From positions 8,151,239 through 8,215,238 of the forward strand of contig NZ_CP054919.1 of NCBI RefSeq assembly GCF_013364235.1: DNA of 64,000 nt. Direction: 5' to 3'. The position numbers and the translations under genes are program-made. The notes under the pieces are model-generated. The model ran no database searches, was not told the DNA's origin, and saw only the letters and a program-made list of their open reading frames with translations. Positions 50,913 through 59,744 of this stretch are shown piece after piece. The DNA is from Kitasatospora sp. NA04385. Its GTDB lineage: Bacteria; Actinomycetota; Actinomycetes; Streptomycetales; Streptomycetaceae. The first letter of the stretch is position 1; each line of letters starts with the position of its first letter.

Positions 50913-51353
50913 TCAGCGCCCGTCGTCCCGGCCCCCGGCGCCGGGTTCGGCCTCCGCCGCGTTCAGCAGCGAACGCAGCACCTGCTCGTCCTCCGGCGTC
51001 AGCGCCGTCACGAACGAGGCCAGCACCGCGTCCCGGTCCGGCTCGGTGTCCAGCAGCCGACGCATCCGGCGGGCCGTCAGCCCCGCCGCGTCCGCCGCCG
51101 CCGACCACACGTACGCCCGGCCCGCCCGGCTGCGCACCACCGCCTGCTTCGCCAGCAGCCGCGACAGGATCGTCATCACCGTGGTGTACGCCAGCTCGCC
51201 GCCCAACTGCTCCTGCACCCAGGACGCCGTCACCGGCCCCGGCGCCCGGTGCAGCACCGACAGCACCTCGGTGGCCAACTCGCCCTGCCCGCGCCGCCGC
51301 CGACCGCCCTCGTCGCCCTCGCCGTGCCCCGGGTCGACACCCGCCAACTCCAT
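50913..51353 (-). CDS. BlaI/MecI/CopY family repressor
   Basis: A 146-residue winged-helix repressor: LATEVLSVLHRAPGPVTASWVQ, ELAYTTVMTILSRLLAKQAVV (recognition helix with the TTVMTIL signature) and SRAGRAYVWSAA wing, then a C-terminal dimerisation part. It starts at an ATG with GAGGGAG upstream and is followed after 3 bp by its M56 protease partner. Targets probably include its own promoter; no classical TACA-NN-TGTA operator is visible just upstream. Confidence 0.9.
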   Translation of the reverse strand: MELAGVDPGHGEGDEGGRRRRGQGELATEVLSVLHRAPGPVTASWVQEQLGGELAYTTVMTILSRLLAKQAVVRSRAGRAYVWSAAADAAGLTARRMRRLLDTEPDRDAVLASFVTALTPEDEQVLRSLLNAAEAEPGAGGRDDGR

Positions 51354-52036
51354 GGGAGACTCCCTCCGGCACGGCCGCCCCGCGCCCGACTCGGACAGTT
51401 CGACCCCCATCCTAGAGCCTGCCCCGACACCCCTCCGGCGGCCCGCGACCGCTCCCCGCCACGGCCTCGGGCGGCACCGGGGCCGACCATCGGGGTGGTG
51501 ACAGCGGTGGCGACAGCGACTGGGGCGGCGACAGCGGTGACGACAGCGGTGACGACAGCGGCGGCGACAGTGGTGGCGACCGGCTCGGGAGGGCGGGCGG
51601 AGGAGCGGCGGCGTCGTGCCCCGGGTGGTGGCGAGGTGGTGGCGGGGCGCTGGTGGGGCCTGCGCCGGGGTGTGCGCGGTGGGGTGGGACCGCCCGGTCG
51701 GATCGGCGGCGGTTCCGGTGGCCTTCCGGGGTGGCCCGGCAGGATCACGGCTGCGGCTGCGGCTGCGGCTGCGGCTGCGGTGGCGGCGGCGCGGGCGGTC
51801 CGGCCACCTCCGGCGTCCCGCCGAGCGCCTGTCCTCCCGGGAACGAGGCCGGGCACCGCGCGACAGCGGGACCGTGGTCGGCGCGCTGCCGAGCACCGCG
51901 GCGCGGGTGCCGTCCGCCGTCGCGCCGGTGCCTGCCCGGAGCGCCGAACCGCCGGTGGGGCCGCGTCGAGCACCCGTTATGGTGTGCGCACCATCCGCCT
52001 GACCACCCGTTCGCCCGACCACCCAGTGGAGAGCAC
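51354..52036. repeat. 683-bp gene-free, low-complexity region
   Basis: No credible gene. It contains a degenerate GACAGCGGTGAC-type minisatellite (about 51497-51580) and a sixfold CTGCGG hexamer run (about 51749-51784). Open frames here have no consistent codon bias. The right end, from about 51985, should hold the promoter of the DUF1906-type gene. Confidence 0.6.
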
Positions 52037-53152
52037 GTGTCGCACCGCCGCGCCCGCGAATCGTCCGGACGCCGTCCCCGAGGCCGCCGTGCCGTCCTGC
52101 TCTCCGCCGCCGCCGTCCTGGTGATCGGCTCCGGCGCCGCCGCCCTCGCCGCCGCCGGGGGCGGGGACGAGCACCCCGCCGCCGCACCTGCCGCACCCGC
52201 CGCCACCAGCGCCGATGCCGGTGCGCCGACACCCGGGCCCGCGCCCACGGAGAGCACCGACGCCTCCGCTTCGGCCACCGCCTCCGTCTCCGCGTCCGCG
52301 TCCACCTCCGCGAGCCCCTCCGGGTCCGCCACGGCCTCGGCGTCCGCCACCGGGACCGGCCCGGCGGGCAAGGACGCCACCACGCCGCCCGCTGCGTCCG
52401 TCGCGCCCGCCGCGCCCGTCGCCAAGCCCGGCGGCGCACCCGTGACCTTCACCGGCCTGGCCTTCGACACCTGCACCGCGCCCGGCCTCGCCACCATGAA
52501 CGCCTGGCACGGCACCAGCCCCTACGGCGCCGCCGCCGTCTACATCGGCGGTAAGAACCGCGGCTGCGCCCAACCCCAGCTCACCGCCGACTGGGTCAAG
52601 TCCGTCAGCGGCAGCGGCTGGAAGCTCGTCCCGCTGTACGTCGGCGCCCAGCCGCCCTGCCAGACCGGCAATAGCCCCGAGAAGCTCACCGCCGACACCG
52701 CCGTCCCGCTCGGCACCACCGACGGCCGGGACGCCGTCGCCAAGGCCGCCGCCCTCGGCATGCGCCCCGGCAGCACCCTCTACCTCGACGTCGAGGCGTA
52801 CGACACCGCCGACACCTCCTGCGCCGCCGCCGTCCTCGCCTACGTCCAGTCCTGGAACCGCGCCGTGCACGGCTCCGGCTACTGGGCCGGGTTCTACGGC
52901 TTCGCCTCCTCCAGCGCCGCGGGCATCGCCAAGGCCGCCGGGGAGAACGCCCCCGACCTGCCCGACGCCGTCTGGTACGCCAAGTACGACGGCGCCGCCG
53001 ACACCACCGGCAGCTTCCCGTTCGCCGCGGGCCTGTGGAGCGGGCACCGCCGCGCCCACCAGTACCAGGTCAATCAGAAGGAGACCTACGGCGGCGCCAC
53101 CGTCACCGTCGACCGCAACGCCTGGGACGCCCCGGTCGCGGTCGTCGGCTGA
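52037..53152 (+). CDS. Secreted DUF1906 (glycoside-hydrolase-like) protein
   Basis: A 371-residue exported protein. A basic N-terminus and signal/anchor helix (RAVLLSAAAVLVIGSGAAAL) are followed by a long Ala/Ser/Thr linker (about residues 50-130). A DUF1906 domain related to Rv2525c and GH25-like barrels follows: FTGLAFDTCTAPGLATMNAW, AAAVYIGGKN, WKLVPLYVGAQPPC, GSTLYLDVEAYD (catalytic-site-like Asp/Glu), GYWAGFYGFASS and AHQYQVN. It probably acts on the cell wall, but no activity is proven for this group. The GTG at 52037 follows GGAGAG. Confidence 0.85.
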   Translation: MSHRRARESSGRRPRGRRAVLLSAAAVLVIGSGAAALAAAGGGDEHPAAAPAAPAATSADAGAPTPGPAPTESTDASASATASVSASASTSASPSGSATASASATGTGPAGKDATTPPAASVAPAAPVAKPGGAPVTFTGLAFDTCTAPGLATMNAWHGTSPYGAAAVYIGGKNRGCAQPQLTADWVKSVSGSGWKLVPLYVGAQPPCQTGNSPEKLTADTAVPLGTTDGRDAVAKAAALGMRPGSTLYLDVEAYDTADTSCAAAVLAYVQSWNRAVHGSGYWAGFYGFASSSAAGIAKAAGENAPDLPDAVWYAKYDGAADTTGSFPFAAGLWSGHRRAHQYQVNQKETYGGATVTVDRNAWDAPVAVVG

Positions 53153-53350
53153 GCAGTGGCCGGACGGCGGCCGGGCGGTGGCCGGGTTCCGACGTCCCGA
53201 CCAGGGCCTCCGACGCGCCCGGGACCGTCCGTTCACTCCCGGGACACCGGGCGAACGGACGGGCGTGGACGGGGGTTCGAACGCGGCTGGCAGGGTGCGG
53301 CGGTCGACCGGGACGGACCGGTCGGCCTTCCCTCCGAGAGGCTCCCCACC

Positions 53351-54754
53351 GTGAAGCGCACCGCCGCACTCGCCGCCACCGCCACCGCCACCGCCCTGGC
53401 CACGGCCCTGGCGGCCACCTTCGCGACCGCCGGAACCGCCGCCGCCCAGAGCACCGCCCGGAGCACCGCTCAGCACGCTGCCCAGGGCGTCGCCCGCAGC
53501 GACTCCTACGGCACCAAGACCCCGTACGCCCCGCAGCAGGACCTCCGGCGCTACCAGCAGGCCCCCGCCGGCTACACGCCGGTGTTCACCGAGAACGTCG
53601 CCCGGCACGGCTCGCGCGCGATGAGCGACCGCGAGGACGGCGACGCCGTCCTCGCGCTGCTCGCCGAGGCCGAGCAGGCCGGCGGGCTGACCGGCCTCGG
53701 CGCCCAACTCGCCCCGAAGGTCCGGACGCTGCTCGACGCCGGTGCCTCGATCGGCTACGGCAACCTGTCCGCCCGGGGCGCCGACGAGCAGCGGCAGACC
53801 GCGCTGCGGATGGAGCGGCGGCTGCCCGGCCTGTTCGACGCCATCGCCGCCCAGGGCGCGCCGATCGTGGTCGAGACCTCCGGCGTGGCCCGGGCCACCG
53901 CCAGCGCCGACGCCTTCACCGCCGGACTGGTCGCGGGCGAACCCGCCCTGGCCGGCAGGGTCGAGGCCCCGGTCACCGACAAGAACCTGCTCTACTTCCA
54001 CAAGCAGCCGCAGAACGCCGACTACCAGGCGTACCTCGCCGCCGACCCGCAGCTCGCCGCCGCCCTCGCCGCGGTCGACGCCGACCCGCGCACCGCCGAG
54101 GCCGCCCGGCACACCGTCCGCCGCCTGTTCACCGCCGCCTTCGCCGACACCCTCAACGCCGAGCGGCAGACCGCCTTCGCCCGCTCGCTGTACGCGCTCT
54201 ACAGCGCCGCGCCCGACCTGTCCGTCGAGGCCCGCGGCACCGACCTGGACCGGTTCCTGACGCCCTCCGACGCCCGGTGGTTCGGCTACCTCGACGACGC
54301 CGAGGAGTTCTACCAGAAGGGCCCCGGCTTCGCCGGACGCACCATCACCTACAAGATGGCGGGCGTCCTGCTCGACGACCTGTTCGCCCAGGCCGAGCAC
54401 AAGGCCGACGGCACCAGCGGCGCCGGAGCCGTGCTGCGCTTCACCCACGCCGAGGAGATCGAACCGCTGGCCGCCCTGCTCGGCCTCCCCGGCAGCACCC
54501 GGCAGGCCGACCCGGCGCACCCCTACAGCTACGCGAACAACCCGTGGCGCGGCGCCGACGTCTCGCCGATGGCCGCCAACCTCCAGTGGGACCTGTACCG
54601 GGCCGCCCCCGGCAGCAAGGGCAAGCCGGCCTACCTGGTGCGGATGCTCTACAACGAGCGGGAGACCGCGTTCAAGGGCGCCTGCCACCCGATCGCCAAG
54701 GGCTCCTCCTTCTACGACCTGGACGAACTGGAGCGCTGCTTCGGCCGCCGCTGA
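53351..54754 (+). CDS. Secreted histidine phosphatase (MINPP/phytase-like)
   Basis: A 467-residue secreted branch-2 histidine phosphatase. The signal peptide covers about residues 1-33. The catalytic motif is NVARHGSRA (Arg85, His86). The second catalytic motif near residue 375 is FTHAEEIEPL, the HAE form found in multiple inositol-polyphosphate phosphatases rather than the HD of other phytases. Five cysteine or fewer residues are present. It probably removes phosphate from phytate or other phosphomonoesters outside the cell, a second phosphatase in this window besides PhoD. It starts at GTG after GAGAGG. Confidence 0.85.
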   Translation: MKRTAALAATATATALATALAATFATAGTAAAQSTARSTAQHAAQGVARSDSYGTKTPYAPQQDLRRYQQAPAGYTPVFTENVARHGSRAMSDREDGDAVLALLAEAEQAGGLTGLGAQLAPKVRTLLDAGASIGYGNLSARGADEQRQTALRMERRLPGLFDAIAAQGAPIVVETSGVARATASADAFTAGLVAGEPALAGRVEAPVTDKNLLYFHKQPQNADYQAYLAADPQLAAALAAVDADPRTAEAARHTVRRLFTAAFADTLNAERQTAFARSLYALYSAAPDLSVEARGTDLDRFLTPSDARWFGYLDDAEEFYQKGPGFAGRTITYKMAGVLLDDLFAQAEHKADGTSGAGAVLRFTHAEEIEPLAALLGLPGSTRQADPAHPYSYANNPWRGADVSPMAANLQWDLYRAAPGSKGKPAYLVRMLYNERETAFKGACHPIAKGSSFYDLDELERCFGRR

Positions 54755-54911
54755 GGCCCGGCGGACGGAGTGGCGTCCGGGCCGGGTCGCGGAGCCGGGA
54801 GCCCGGTGCGCGTAGGGTGGGAGCGGCTGGTGCCCGTCGGCAGAACCGGCAGGTGACGGGGCGTCGGCACCTGCCGCACGGCTGAGCACTGACGGAAGGA
54901 CGGCCCGCGCC

Positions 54912-55199
54912 ATGGCAGTTGACATCCGGGTGGAGCCCCTGGGCGACCGCGAGTACCTGGTCCGGATCGAGGACGGCCCGGTCGGCGCCGAGACCCGGGT
55001 CCGGGTCACCGACGGGGTGCTGGACCGGCCCGGCCTGTCCGGCAGCGAAGAGGAGCGGATCGTGCACGAGACGGTGGCCTTCCTGACCGAGCGCCAGCCC
55101 GTCATCGACATCCCGCCGATGATCGACCTGGACGACCTGGCCGACGCGTACGGCGACGCCTACCTGGAGGAGCTGGCCCGCCGGGTCGCGCGGGCGTAG
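54912..55199 (+). CDS. Small conserved-looking protein of unknown function
   Basis: A 95-residue acidic protein: MAVDIRVEPLGDREYLVRI begins a beta-rich half, and VIDIPPMIDLDDLADAYGDAYLEELARRV ends it (given in part as landmark residues 65-92). GC bias is good and a GGAAGGACGG site precedes the ATG. I do not recognise a family. There is no signal peptide or membrane helix. Its neighbours (phosphatase and SsgA-like genes) give no functional hint. Confidence 0.72.
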   Translation: MAVDIRVEPLGDREYLVRIEDGPVGAETRVRVTDGVLDRPGLSGSEEERIVHETVAFLTERQPVIDIPPMIDLDDLADAYGDAYLEELARRVARA

Positions 55200-55401
55200 C
55201 CGCCGAAACGCCCGGGCGCGGCACCTGGTGCGCCCGGGCCGTTCGTCGGCGGAACGAACGGGGTGTCACCGATCGGGCCCGGCGTCGTTGTCCTGGCGTG
55301 CAGGTTCGAGAGGCGCTGCGGCGCGCAGCGGGTTGCCGCGTGGCAAGTGAAGAATCGTTTCTCCGCTGTGCGGGGCGGGAGACGAACGGCGGTGGGGCCA
55401 G

Positions 55402-55881
55402 GTGAACCCGGACGAGGAACCCACCCCGCCCGCCGTCCCCCCGCAACGCTGCGCCACCACCCGGCCCACCGTGCACCTGGTCGTCGACGTGGTCGTCACC
55501 CCCGAACTGCACGTCCCCGTCGCCGCCCGCCTGCGCTACCGCGCCGACGAGCCCTACACCGTCCACCTCGACAACCACGTCGACCTGCCCGACCCCGTCA
55601 CCTGGGCGCTCTCCCGCGACGTCCTGCTCGCCGGACTCACCCGCCCCGCCGGCCTCGGTGACATGTCCGTCACCCCCGGCGACGGCCCCGACCACGGACA
55701 CGTCCTGCTCTCCCTGCACGGCGAGGAGGCCAGCGCCCTGCTGCGCATCCCCGCCCGGGCCCTGCGCGACTTCCTGCGCCGCACCGAGTGCGTCGTCCCG
55801 GTCGGCCTCGAACGCGACCACGTCGACCTCGACGCGGTGGTCCGACGCCTCCTCGACGACGACCCGGACGGAGACGAGTAA
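55402..55881 (+). CDS. SsgA-like sporulation/cell-division regulator (SALP)
   Basis: A 159-residue SsgA-like protein, a family found only in morphologically complex actinomycetes and active in septum placement and spore wall processing. Family segments are VPVAARLRYRADEPYTVHLDNHV, WALSRDVLLAGLTRPAGLGD, HVLLSLHGEEASALLRIPAR and LRDFLRRTECVVPVG. The GTG at 55402 follows CCAGGTG-type sequence with no strong site. An insertion-sequence remnant begins immediately after the stop codon, so its natural downstream sequence has been replaced. Confidence 0.88.
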   Translation: MNPDEEPTPPAVPPQRCATTRPTVHLVVDVVVTPELHVPVAARLRYRADEPYTVHLDNHVDLPDPVTWALSRDVLLAGLTRPAGLGDMSVTPGDGPDHGHVLLSLHGEEASALLRIPARALRDFLRRTECVVPVGLERDHVDLDAVVRRLLDDDPDGDE

Positions 55882-56138
55882 GGGCCCGATGCGGTCGATG
55901 ACCCGGCCGACCGCCGACTGGATACCCCGAACAGCGAAGCGAGCTGCCGCAGCGTCAGATTCGTTCGCCAGTAGACAATGACCAGCGGAACCCGATCCTC
56001 CAGTGTCAGGCCCCACGGTCGGCCTCGGCGCGGCACGTCGGCGCCCTCGCGGCGGAGCATCGTGACCGGCCTCCGGACGTCGCGGGGGCCCAGCCCGGTG
56101 AACGGGGCTATCCAGGACGGCTGGGATGCGGTGAAAAC
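55882..56138 (-). pseudogene. IS5-family transposase N-terminal fragment
   Basis: The minus strand encodes the start of a transposase very common in Streptomyces: FTASQPSWIAPFTGLGPRDV, then GRPWGLTLEDRVPLVIVYWR, TNLTLRQLASLFGV. At about 55930 one base is missing, and the sequence continues in the next frame as QSAVGRVIDRIGPLL before ending at the SsgA-like gene. The expected GTG start is GTT (56136-56138). The DDE catalytic part is absent. It is a dead remnant, and its AT content is higher than neighbouring genes. Confidence 0.85.
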
Positions 56139-56174
56139 GGAGCTCCCCGCAGGATCGTCCCAGGAGGGCCTGGA

Positions 56175-56906
56175 TCAGGGAGCAAGTGCGGCTGTCACCC
56201 GGGCGAGGCGGTCCGCCGGTAGCGCGAAACGGTTGGTCGGGTTGCGGAAGGAGTAGCGGCCGTCGTTGGTCCGGTGACCATCCCCGGTTGCAGTCCAGCG
56301 CGTGGGGCCGCAGGGGCCCTGGCCTTCCAGCAGAGCGGCCGCGAGCTGTTCGGGATCCTCGACGGCGGTTCGGTTGCGCAGAGCTTCTGCCAGGCGTTCG
56401 GCGGCCGCAGCGGGTAGAGCTGTGTCTCCGAACGCGGGCAGCAGGAGTAGCAGGCGAGCGTCCGGGTCCGTGGTGGAGCCGCCGGCCAGGCCGTTGTCCG
56501 CAGCTGCTGTCAGCTCGGGCCAGGACAGGCCGGGGCCCATGAAGTGGCCGTCGTCCTGGGCGAGCAGTTCGGCGCGGTCCCAGCCGGGGTGGTGCAGGAG
56601 GTAGTCGGTGCCGGTGTCTTCCTCGAGGTTGCGGTAGACGACGTGCAGTCGGCCGGCGGTGACCGGGACGGTGAAGACGGGCCAGTCCGCGCGGCCGGAC
56701 AGTCGACGGTGGAAGTCCTCTGCGGCGTCGTAATCCGCACCGAACAGGAGCTCCTCGGCTTCCTCGCTCTGTACACAGGAGTAGAGGTGTCCCAGCCAGA
56801 ACCGTGGCTCGTCGAGGAGCTCGGGCAGGTGGGCGAGGGGGCCGCTGTCGTAGCCCGGGATCCGGCCCGGGTGCATGTCCACGCTGTTCGTCACGTGGTT
56901 CATCAT
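56175..56906 (-). CDS. Conserved hypothetical, immunity-like protein
   Basis: A 243-residue cytosolic protein starting MMNHVTNSVDMHPGRIPGYD. It contains FWLGHLYSCVQSEEAEELLFG, WPVFTVPVTAGRLHVVYRNL, YLLHHPGWDRAELLAQDDG, HFMGPGLSWPELTAAA and ARLLLLLPAFGDTALP. Similar stand-alone proteins occur in many Streptomyces genomes without known function; the acidic surface and its place next to an SMI1-like gene suggest an immunity or toxin-related role, which is speculative. Codon bias is weaker than in its neighbours, as in recently acquired DNA. A CAGGGGG sequence precedes the paired ATG codons. Confidence 0.72.
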   Translation of the reverse strand: MMNHVTNSVDMHPGRIPGYDSGPLAHLPELLDEPRFWLGHLYSCVQSEEAEELLFGADYDAAEDFHRRLSGRADWPVFTVPVTAGRLHVVYRNLEEDTGTDYLLHHPGWDRAELLAQDDGHFMGPGLSWPELTAAADNGLAGGSTTDPDARLLLLLPAFGDTALPAAAAERLAEALRNRTAVEDPEQLAAALLEGQGPCGPTRWTATGDGHRTNDGRYSFRNPTNRFALPADRLARVTAALAP

Positions 56907-57014
56907 GCCGCTGCCCCCTGTCACCGCCGTGAGGGGGCCCAGGCGGCAGCGGCCCTCGTGGCTGTCAGAGTGCCGCTGCGACTGAAGCTGATCTTTGCGG
57001 GACAAGCCTTAGAC

Positions 57015-57033
57015 GATCATTTGCTGGACAGGC
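57015..57033 (+). repeat. Short dispersed repeat, copy 1
   Basis: GATCATTTGCTGGACAGGC, matching 57925-57943 at 16 of 19 positions in the same orientation. The pair flanks the SMI1-like gene and is AT-rich. It resembles the ends of streptomycete IS5-type elements, but that identity is not certain. Confidence 0.5.
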
Positions 57034-57094
57034 AATAAATACTCGACGGTCAACGGACTGTTCAGTTCCTTGTCGGAGGGAACGGCGTTGACGG

Positions 57095-57802
57095 CTAGAA
57101 GCTTTCCCAGGACGGAAACCCCTCGTTGTAACTCCGCCTGCCCGCAGGTTCCGGCGATTGCTCCGTCTGCGGCTGGCCCTGGGCCCACCGGCGTACTGCC
57201 TCGGCGTCCGGGCGGAGTGCCTCGCGCGGAGCGCGCCGGGCACGCTCCGCGGGGCCGCTCCAGTCTCCGGTGCTGACTCCTTCCAGCAGGTCCGCCGTCC
57301 GGTGGAAGAAAGCGGCCAGTGAGGCGTACACCCCCTCCTGCGGCATGTCCGCCTCGCCCCACGTCCCGATCGTCCCGTCGGCCGTGTTCAGGAACGTCCC
57401 GTACAGGGCGTCGCACTCGGCGACGACGGGCAGCCACTCCCGGCGCCAGATCGGGTGGTCGGGGTCTTGGGAGGGCATCCTCCGCTCCATGTCCATCTTG
57501 CTGAGGTAGACGCGCTGGATGTCTTCCAGGCCGAGCAGGAGGTGCCCACCGAGAACGGGCACCTGGCACCCCCGCCGCACCCGACACTCCTGGCGTTCGG
57601 CGCGTTCGGTGGCGTCCACGTCGTTCGCCAGGAGCCACTGGCGTACCTGCAACGGAAGTTCCAAGCCCATGCGCAGCTCGGCCCGGTCGAGGGCCTCCTG
57701 ACTGCCCGGACCGCCGAGACCGGCGAAGACCGCGGGGTCGTTCAGCTCAAGCCACGTGGTCACCCGGGCCCACGCCTTCCGCACGTCGCTTGCCTTGTTC
57801 AT
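57095..57802 (-). CDS. SMI1/KNR4 family protein
   Basis: A 235-residue protein of the SMI1/KNR4 superfamily. ALDRAELRMGLELPLQVRQWLLANDV is the classic entry (helix, then P-x-D-Y-like segment), followed by VPVLGGHLLLGLEDIQRVYL, DALYGTFLNTADGTIGTWGEAD and VYASLAAFFHRTADLLE. In bacteria these proteins are often immunity factors for polymorphic toxins, and sometimes structural scaffolds. No cognate toxin gene is seen here. The gene is flanked by two 19-bp direct repeats, which suggests movement as a cassette. Confidence 0.85.
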   Translation of the reverse strand: MNKASDVRKAWARVTTWLELNDPAVFAGLGGPGSQEALDRAELRMGLELPLQVRQWLLANDVDATERAERQECRVRRGCQVPVLGGHLLLGLEDIQRVYLSKMDMERRMPSQDPDHPIWRREWLPVVAECDALYGTFLNTADGTIGTWGEADMPQEGVYASLAAFFHRTADLLEGVSTGDWSGPAERARRAPREALRPDAEAVRRWAQGQPQTEQSPEPAGRRSYNEGFPSWESF

Positions 57803-57924
57803 CAGGCCCCCTTCGTGCGTGACGGCTGTCCACCGGGTCCGGGAGGACAGTAGACGTGGCCACTGACACGCGGTCGGAGAGCGTCGGGCTGGTCCGTTTC
57901 TCCGGCTCCGCGAACCAGTCAGGT

Positions 57925-57943
57925 GATCATTTGTCGGGCAGGC
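57925..57943 (+). repeat. Short dispersed repeat, copy 2
   Basis: GATCATTTGTCGGGCAGGC; see the copy at 57015-57033. It lies between the SMI1-like gene and the end of the nucleotidyltransferase-like gene. Confidence 0.5.
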
Positions 57944-57985
57944 CCCAGAACGAAGGCGGCCGGGAGCGGCCCGGGTGACCCGCCG

Positions 57986-58849
57986 TCAGCCCCGCCCGGG
58001 CCCGGGCCCGGGCTCCTGTTCCCGGAACCGCTGCTCTGGGCCCTGCTCTCGGAGCCCCAGTGCGGTGTCCAGCTCGTCGAACAGTGCGGTCGGTGCGGCC
58101 CGTCCGTGCCGGTCCGCGATCGTCGGCCACAACCGGCGGCCCAGTTCCAGTGCGCCCCGCAGCGCGCCCAGCAGGCCCGGTGCCGACGCCTCCGAGGTCG
58201 CCGCCCGCAGCTGCGCCACCGTCCGGGCCGACAGTTCGCGTTCGGCGCCCCGTGACGGGGTCAGCCAGTGCGCCGTCGACCCCTCGGCCAGCCGCGCCAT
58301 CCACAGCAGGTGCCGCTGGGCGTGCCCCAACGCGTCCCACGCCCGCAACTCCTCGCCCCGGGCCGCCAGGTGGAACGCCAGCACCAGCCAGTTCACGAAC
58401 GGGTCGCAGTACTCCGCGACGATCCCGGGCCGCTCGGCCGGCGGGACGTACCGCGCCGGAAGCCCCTCCAGCACCGGGCGCAGTGCCCCGCTGCGGTCCA
58501 CCAGCAGCATCCGCTCGACCTCGGCACCACGGGCCGGCCACCGCGCCACCCCCGCGATCTCGTCCACCGTCGCGAAGTGGAACTCCCCGCGCACCAGGCC
58601 CGGGAAGAACGCCACGTACGCGCCGAACTCGTTCAGCAGGCCGTAACTCAGCGGCGCGATCGCCGAACACCACGCGTGCGGATCGACCGCGGCCCGCCCG
58701 GCCCCGGTGAAGAACAGCCAGAACTCGATGTCGCTGTGCTCGTCCGCCTCCCCGGCCGCGAACGAGCCGTACATCAGCGCGGCGTCCAACTCCGGCTCCG
58801 CCTCGCACACTTCGCGGACCCGCCCGATCAACTCCTCCTGGAACAGCAC
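57986..58849 (-). CDS. Nucleotidyltransferase, lincosamide-nucleotidyltransferase-like
   Basis: A 287-residue protein. The nucleotidyltransferase signature is ALMYGSFAAGEADEHSDIEFWLF, with the metal-binding Asp-x-Glu. The order LIGRVREVCEAEPELDAALM, WCSAIAPLSYGLLNEFGAYVAFF, GEFHFATVDEI and YCDPFVNWLVLAFHLAARGEE recalls Lnu(B)/Lnu(F) enzymes that adenylylate lincosamide antibiotics. Whether this one acts on an antibiotic is unknown. I place the start at GTG 58849 (LFQEELIGRV), since longer frames add low-quality sequence. The C-terminus is a Glu/Pro/Gly tail. Confidence 0.78.
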   Translation of the reverse strand: MLFQEELIGRVREVCEAEPELDAALMYGSFAAGEADEHSDIEFWLFFTGAGRAAVDPHAWCSAIAPLSYGLLNEFGAYVAFFPGLVRGEFHFATVDEIAGVARWPARGAEVERMLLVDRSGALRPVLEGLPARYVPPAERPGIVAEYCDPFVNWLVLAFHLAARGEELRAWDALGHAQRHLLWMARLAEGSTAHWLTPSRGAERELSARTVAQLRAATSEASAPGLLGALRGALELGRRLWPTIADRHGRAAPTALFDELDTALGLREQGPEQRFREQEPGPGPGRG

Positions 58850-58937
58850 CCGCCCACCCAAGCACCGCCCCACCCGGCCCGGCAACGCGATATCCCCCGC
58901 CCGGACCGTCCGTCCGCGGTCTGCTTGAATGCGCCCC

Positions 58938-59684
58938 ATGACGGAGTGGACGAACTGGTCGGCGCTCGAGGACGCGTGCGGCACCGCCGAGCACGTGCCG
59001 GCCCTGCTGGACCGGTTCGAGGCCGATCCGTCCGGCACCGCCTCCGAGCTGATCGACCACCTCTGCCCGCTCCTGGACACCGCCTTCACCGCGAGCTTCG
59101 CGGCCCTGCCCCGACTGGCCGCCCTCGCCGAGATCCGCGCCGACCACGGCCTCTTCGACGTCCTGGTGGTCGCCGGATCCATCGTCTCCTGCGCGGCCAC
59201 CGGCAGCGAGGTGTTCGAGGTCTTCGCCGCCCCGATCGCCGACCTGCACCGGCTCACCGACCGGCGCCTGCGCACCACCGAGGACGCGGGGGAGTACGTC
59301 GACCTGCTCCAGTTCCTGCTCTCCTTCGAGGGCGTCGAGACCTGGGACCGCTGCCTCGACGGGGTCGGCACCGGCGAGTACGAGGTCGAGTGCCCGCACT
59401 GCGGCGTTCCGGTGTTCCTGGTGACCGGCGACGGCGACGACTGTGCCGACTGCTTCGCCACCACCGACGACCACGCCCTGGGCGAGGCTGGGAAGATCCC
59501 GCTGCGCCCGGCCGCTTCCAACGAACTGGACGGTCTCGCCGACCGCCTGCACCGCAGGGCCCTCGCCGACGCCCAGCCCTCCGTCGCCCACGGCCTGCGC
59601 CACCTGTTCGGCCCGGCCGCCTGCCCGGACTGCGGCACCGCCTTCCGGACCGCCGACCGGGTCGCGGCGAATTCCACGTACTGA
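58938..59684 (+). CDS. Hypothetical protein with paired CxxC motifs
   Basis: A 248-residue cytosolic protein with no family I can name with certainty. The N-terminal 150 residues are helical (HVPALLDRFEADPSGTAS; ASFAALPRLAALAEIRADHG), resembling HEAT-like repeats. Two zinc-ribbon-like halves follow: VECPHCGVPVFLV with DDCADCF, and later PAACPDCGTAF. It resembles HEAT/zinc-ribbon proteins often encoded near toxin or immunity genes, but this is a weak lead. The ATG at 58938 is preferred over one 9 bp upstream. Confidence 0.75.
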   Translation: MTEWTNWSALEDACGTAEHVPALLDRFEADPSGTASELIDHLCPLLDTAFTASFAALPRLAALAEIRADHGLFDVLVVAGSIVSCAATGSEVFEVFAAPIADLHRLTDRRLRTTEDAGEYVDLLQFLLSFEGVETWDRCLDGVGTGEYEVECPHCGVPVFLVTGDGDDCADCFATTDDHALGEAGKIPLRPAASNELDGLADRLHRRALADAQPSVAHGLRHLFGPAACPDCGTAFRTADRVAANSTY

Positions 59685-59744
59685 ACGCACCGCACCCGAG
59701 GCTTCGGGCCTCCGGCGAGAAGGAGGGGGACGAGCGCAGGGGGC

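Noticed and set aside
55102..56016. A long minus-strand frame across the SsgA-like gene and IS remnant
   Set aside because: Only the short segment QSAVGRVIDRIGPLL is a true transposase piece; the rest is antisense to the SsgA-like gene.
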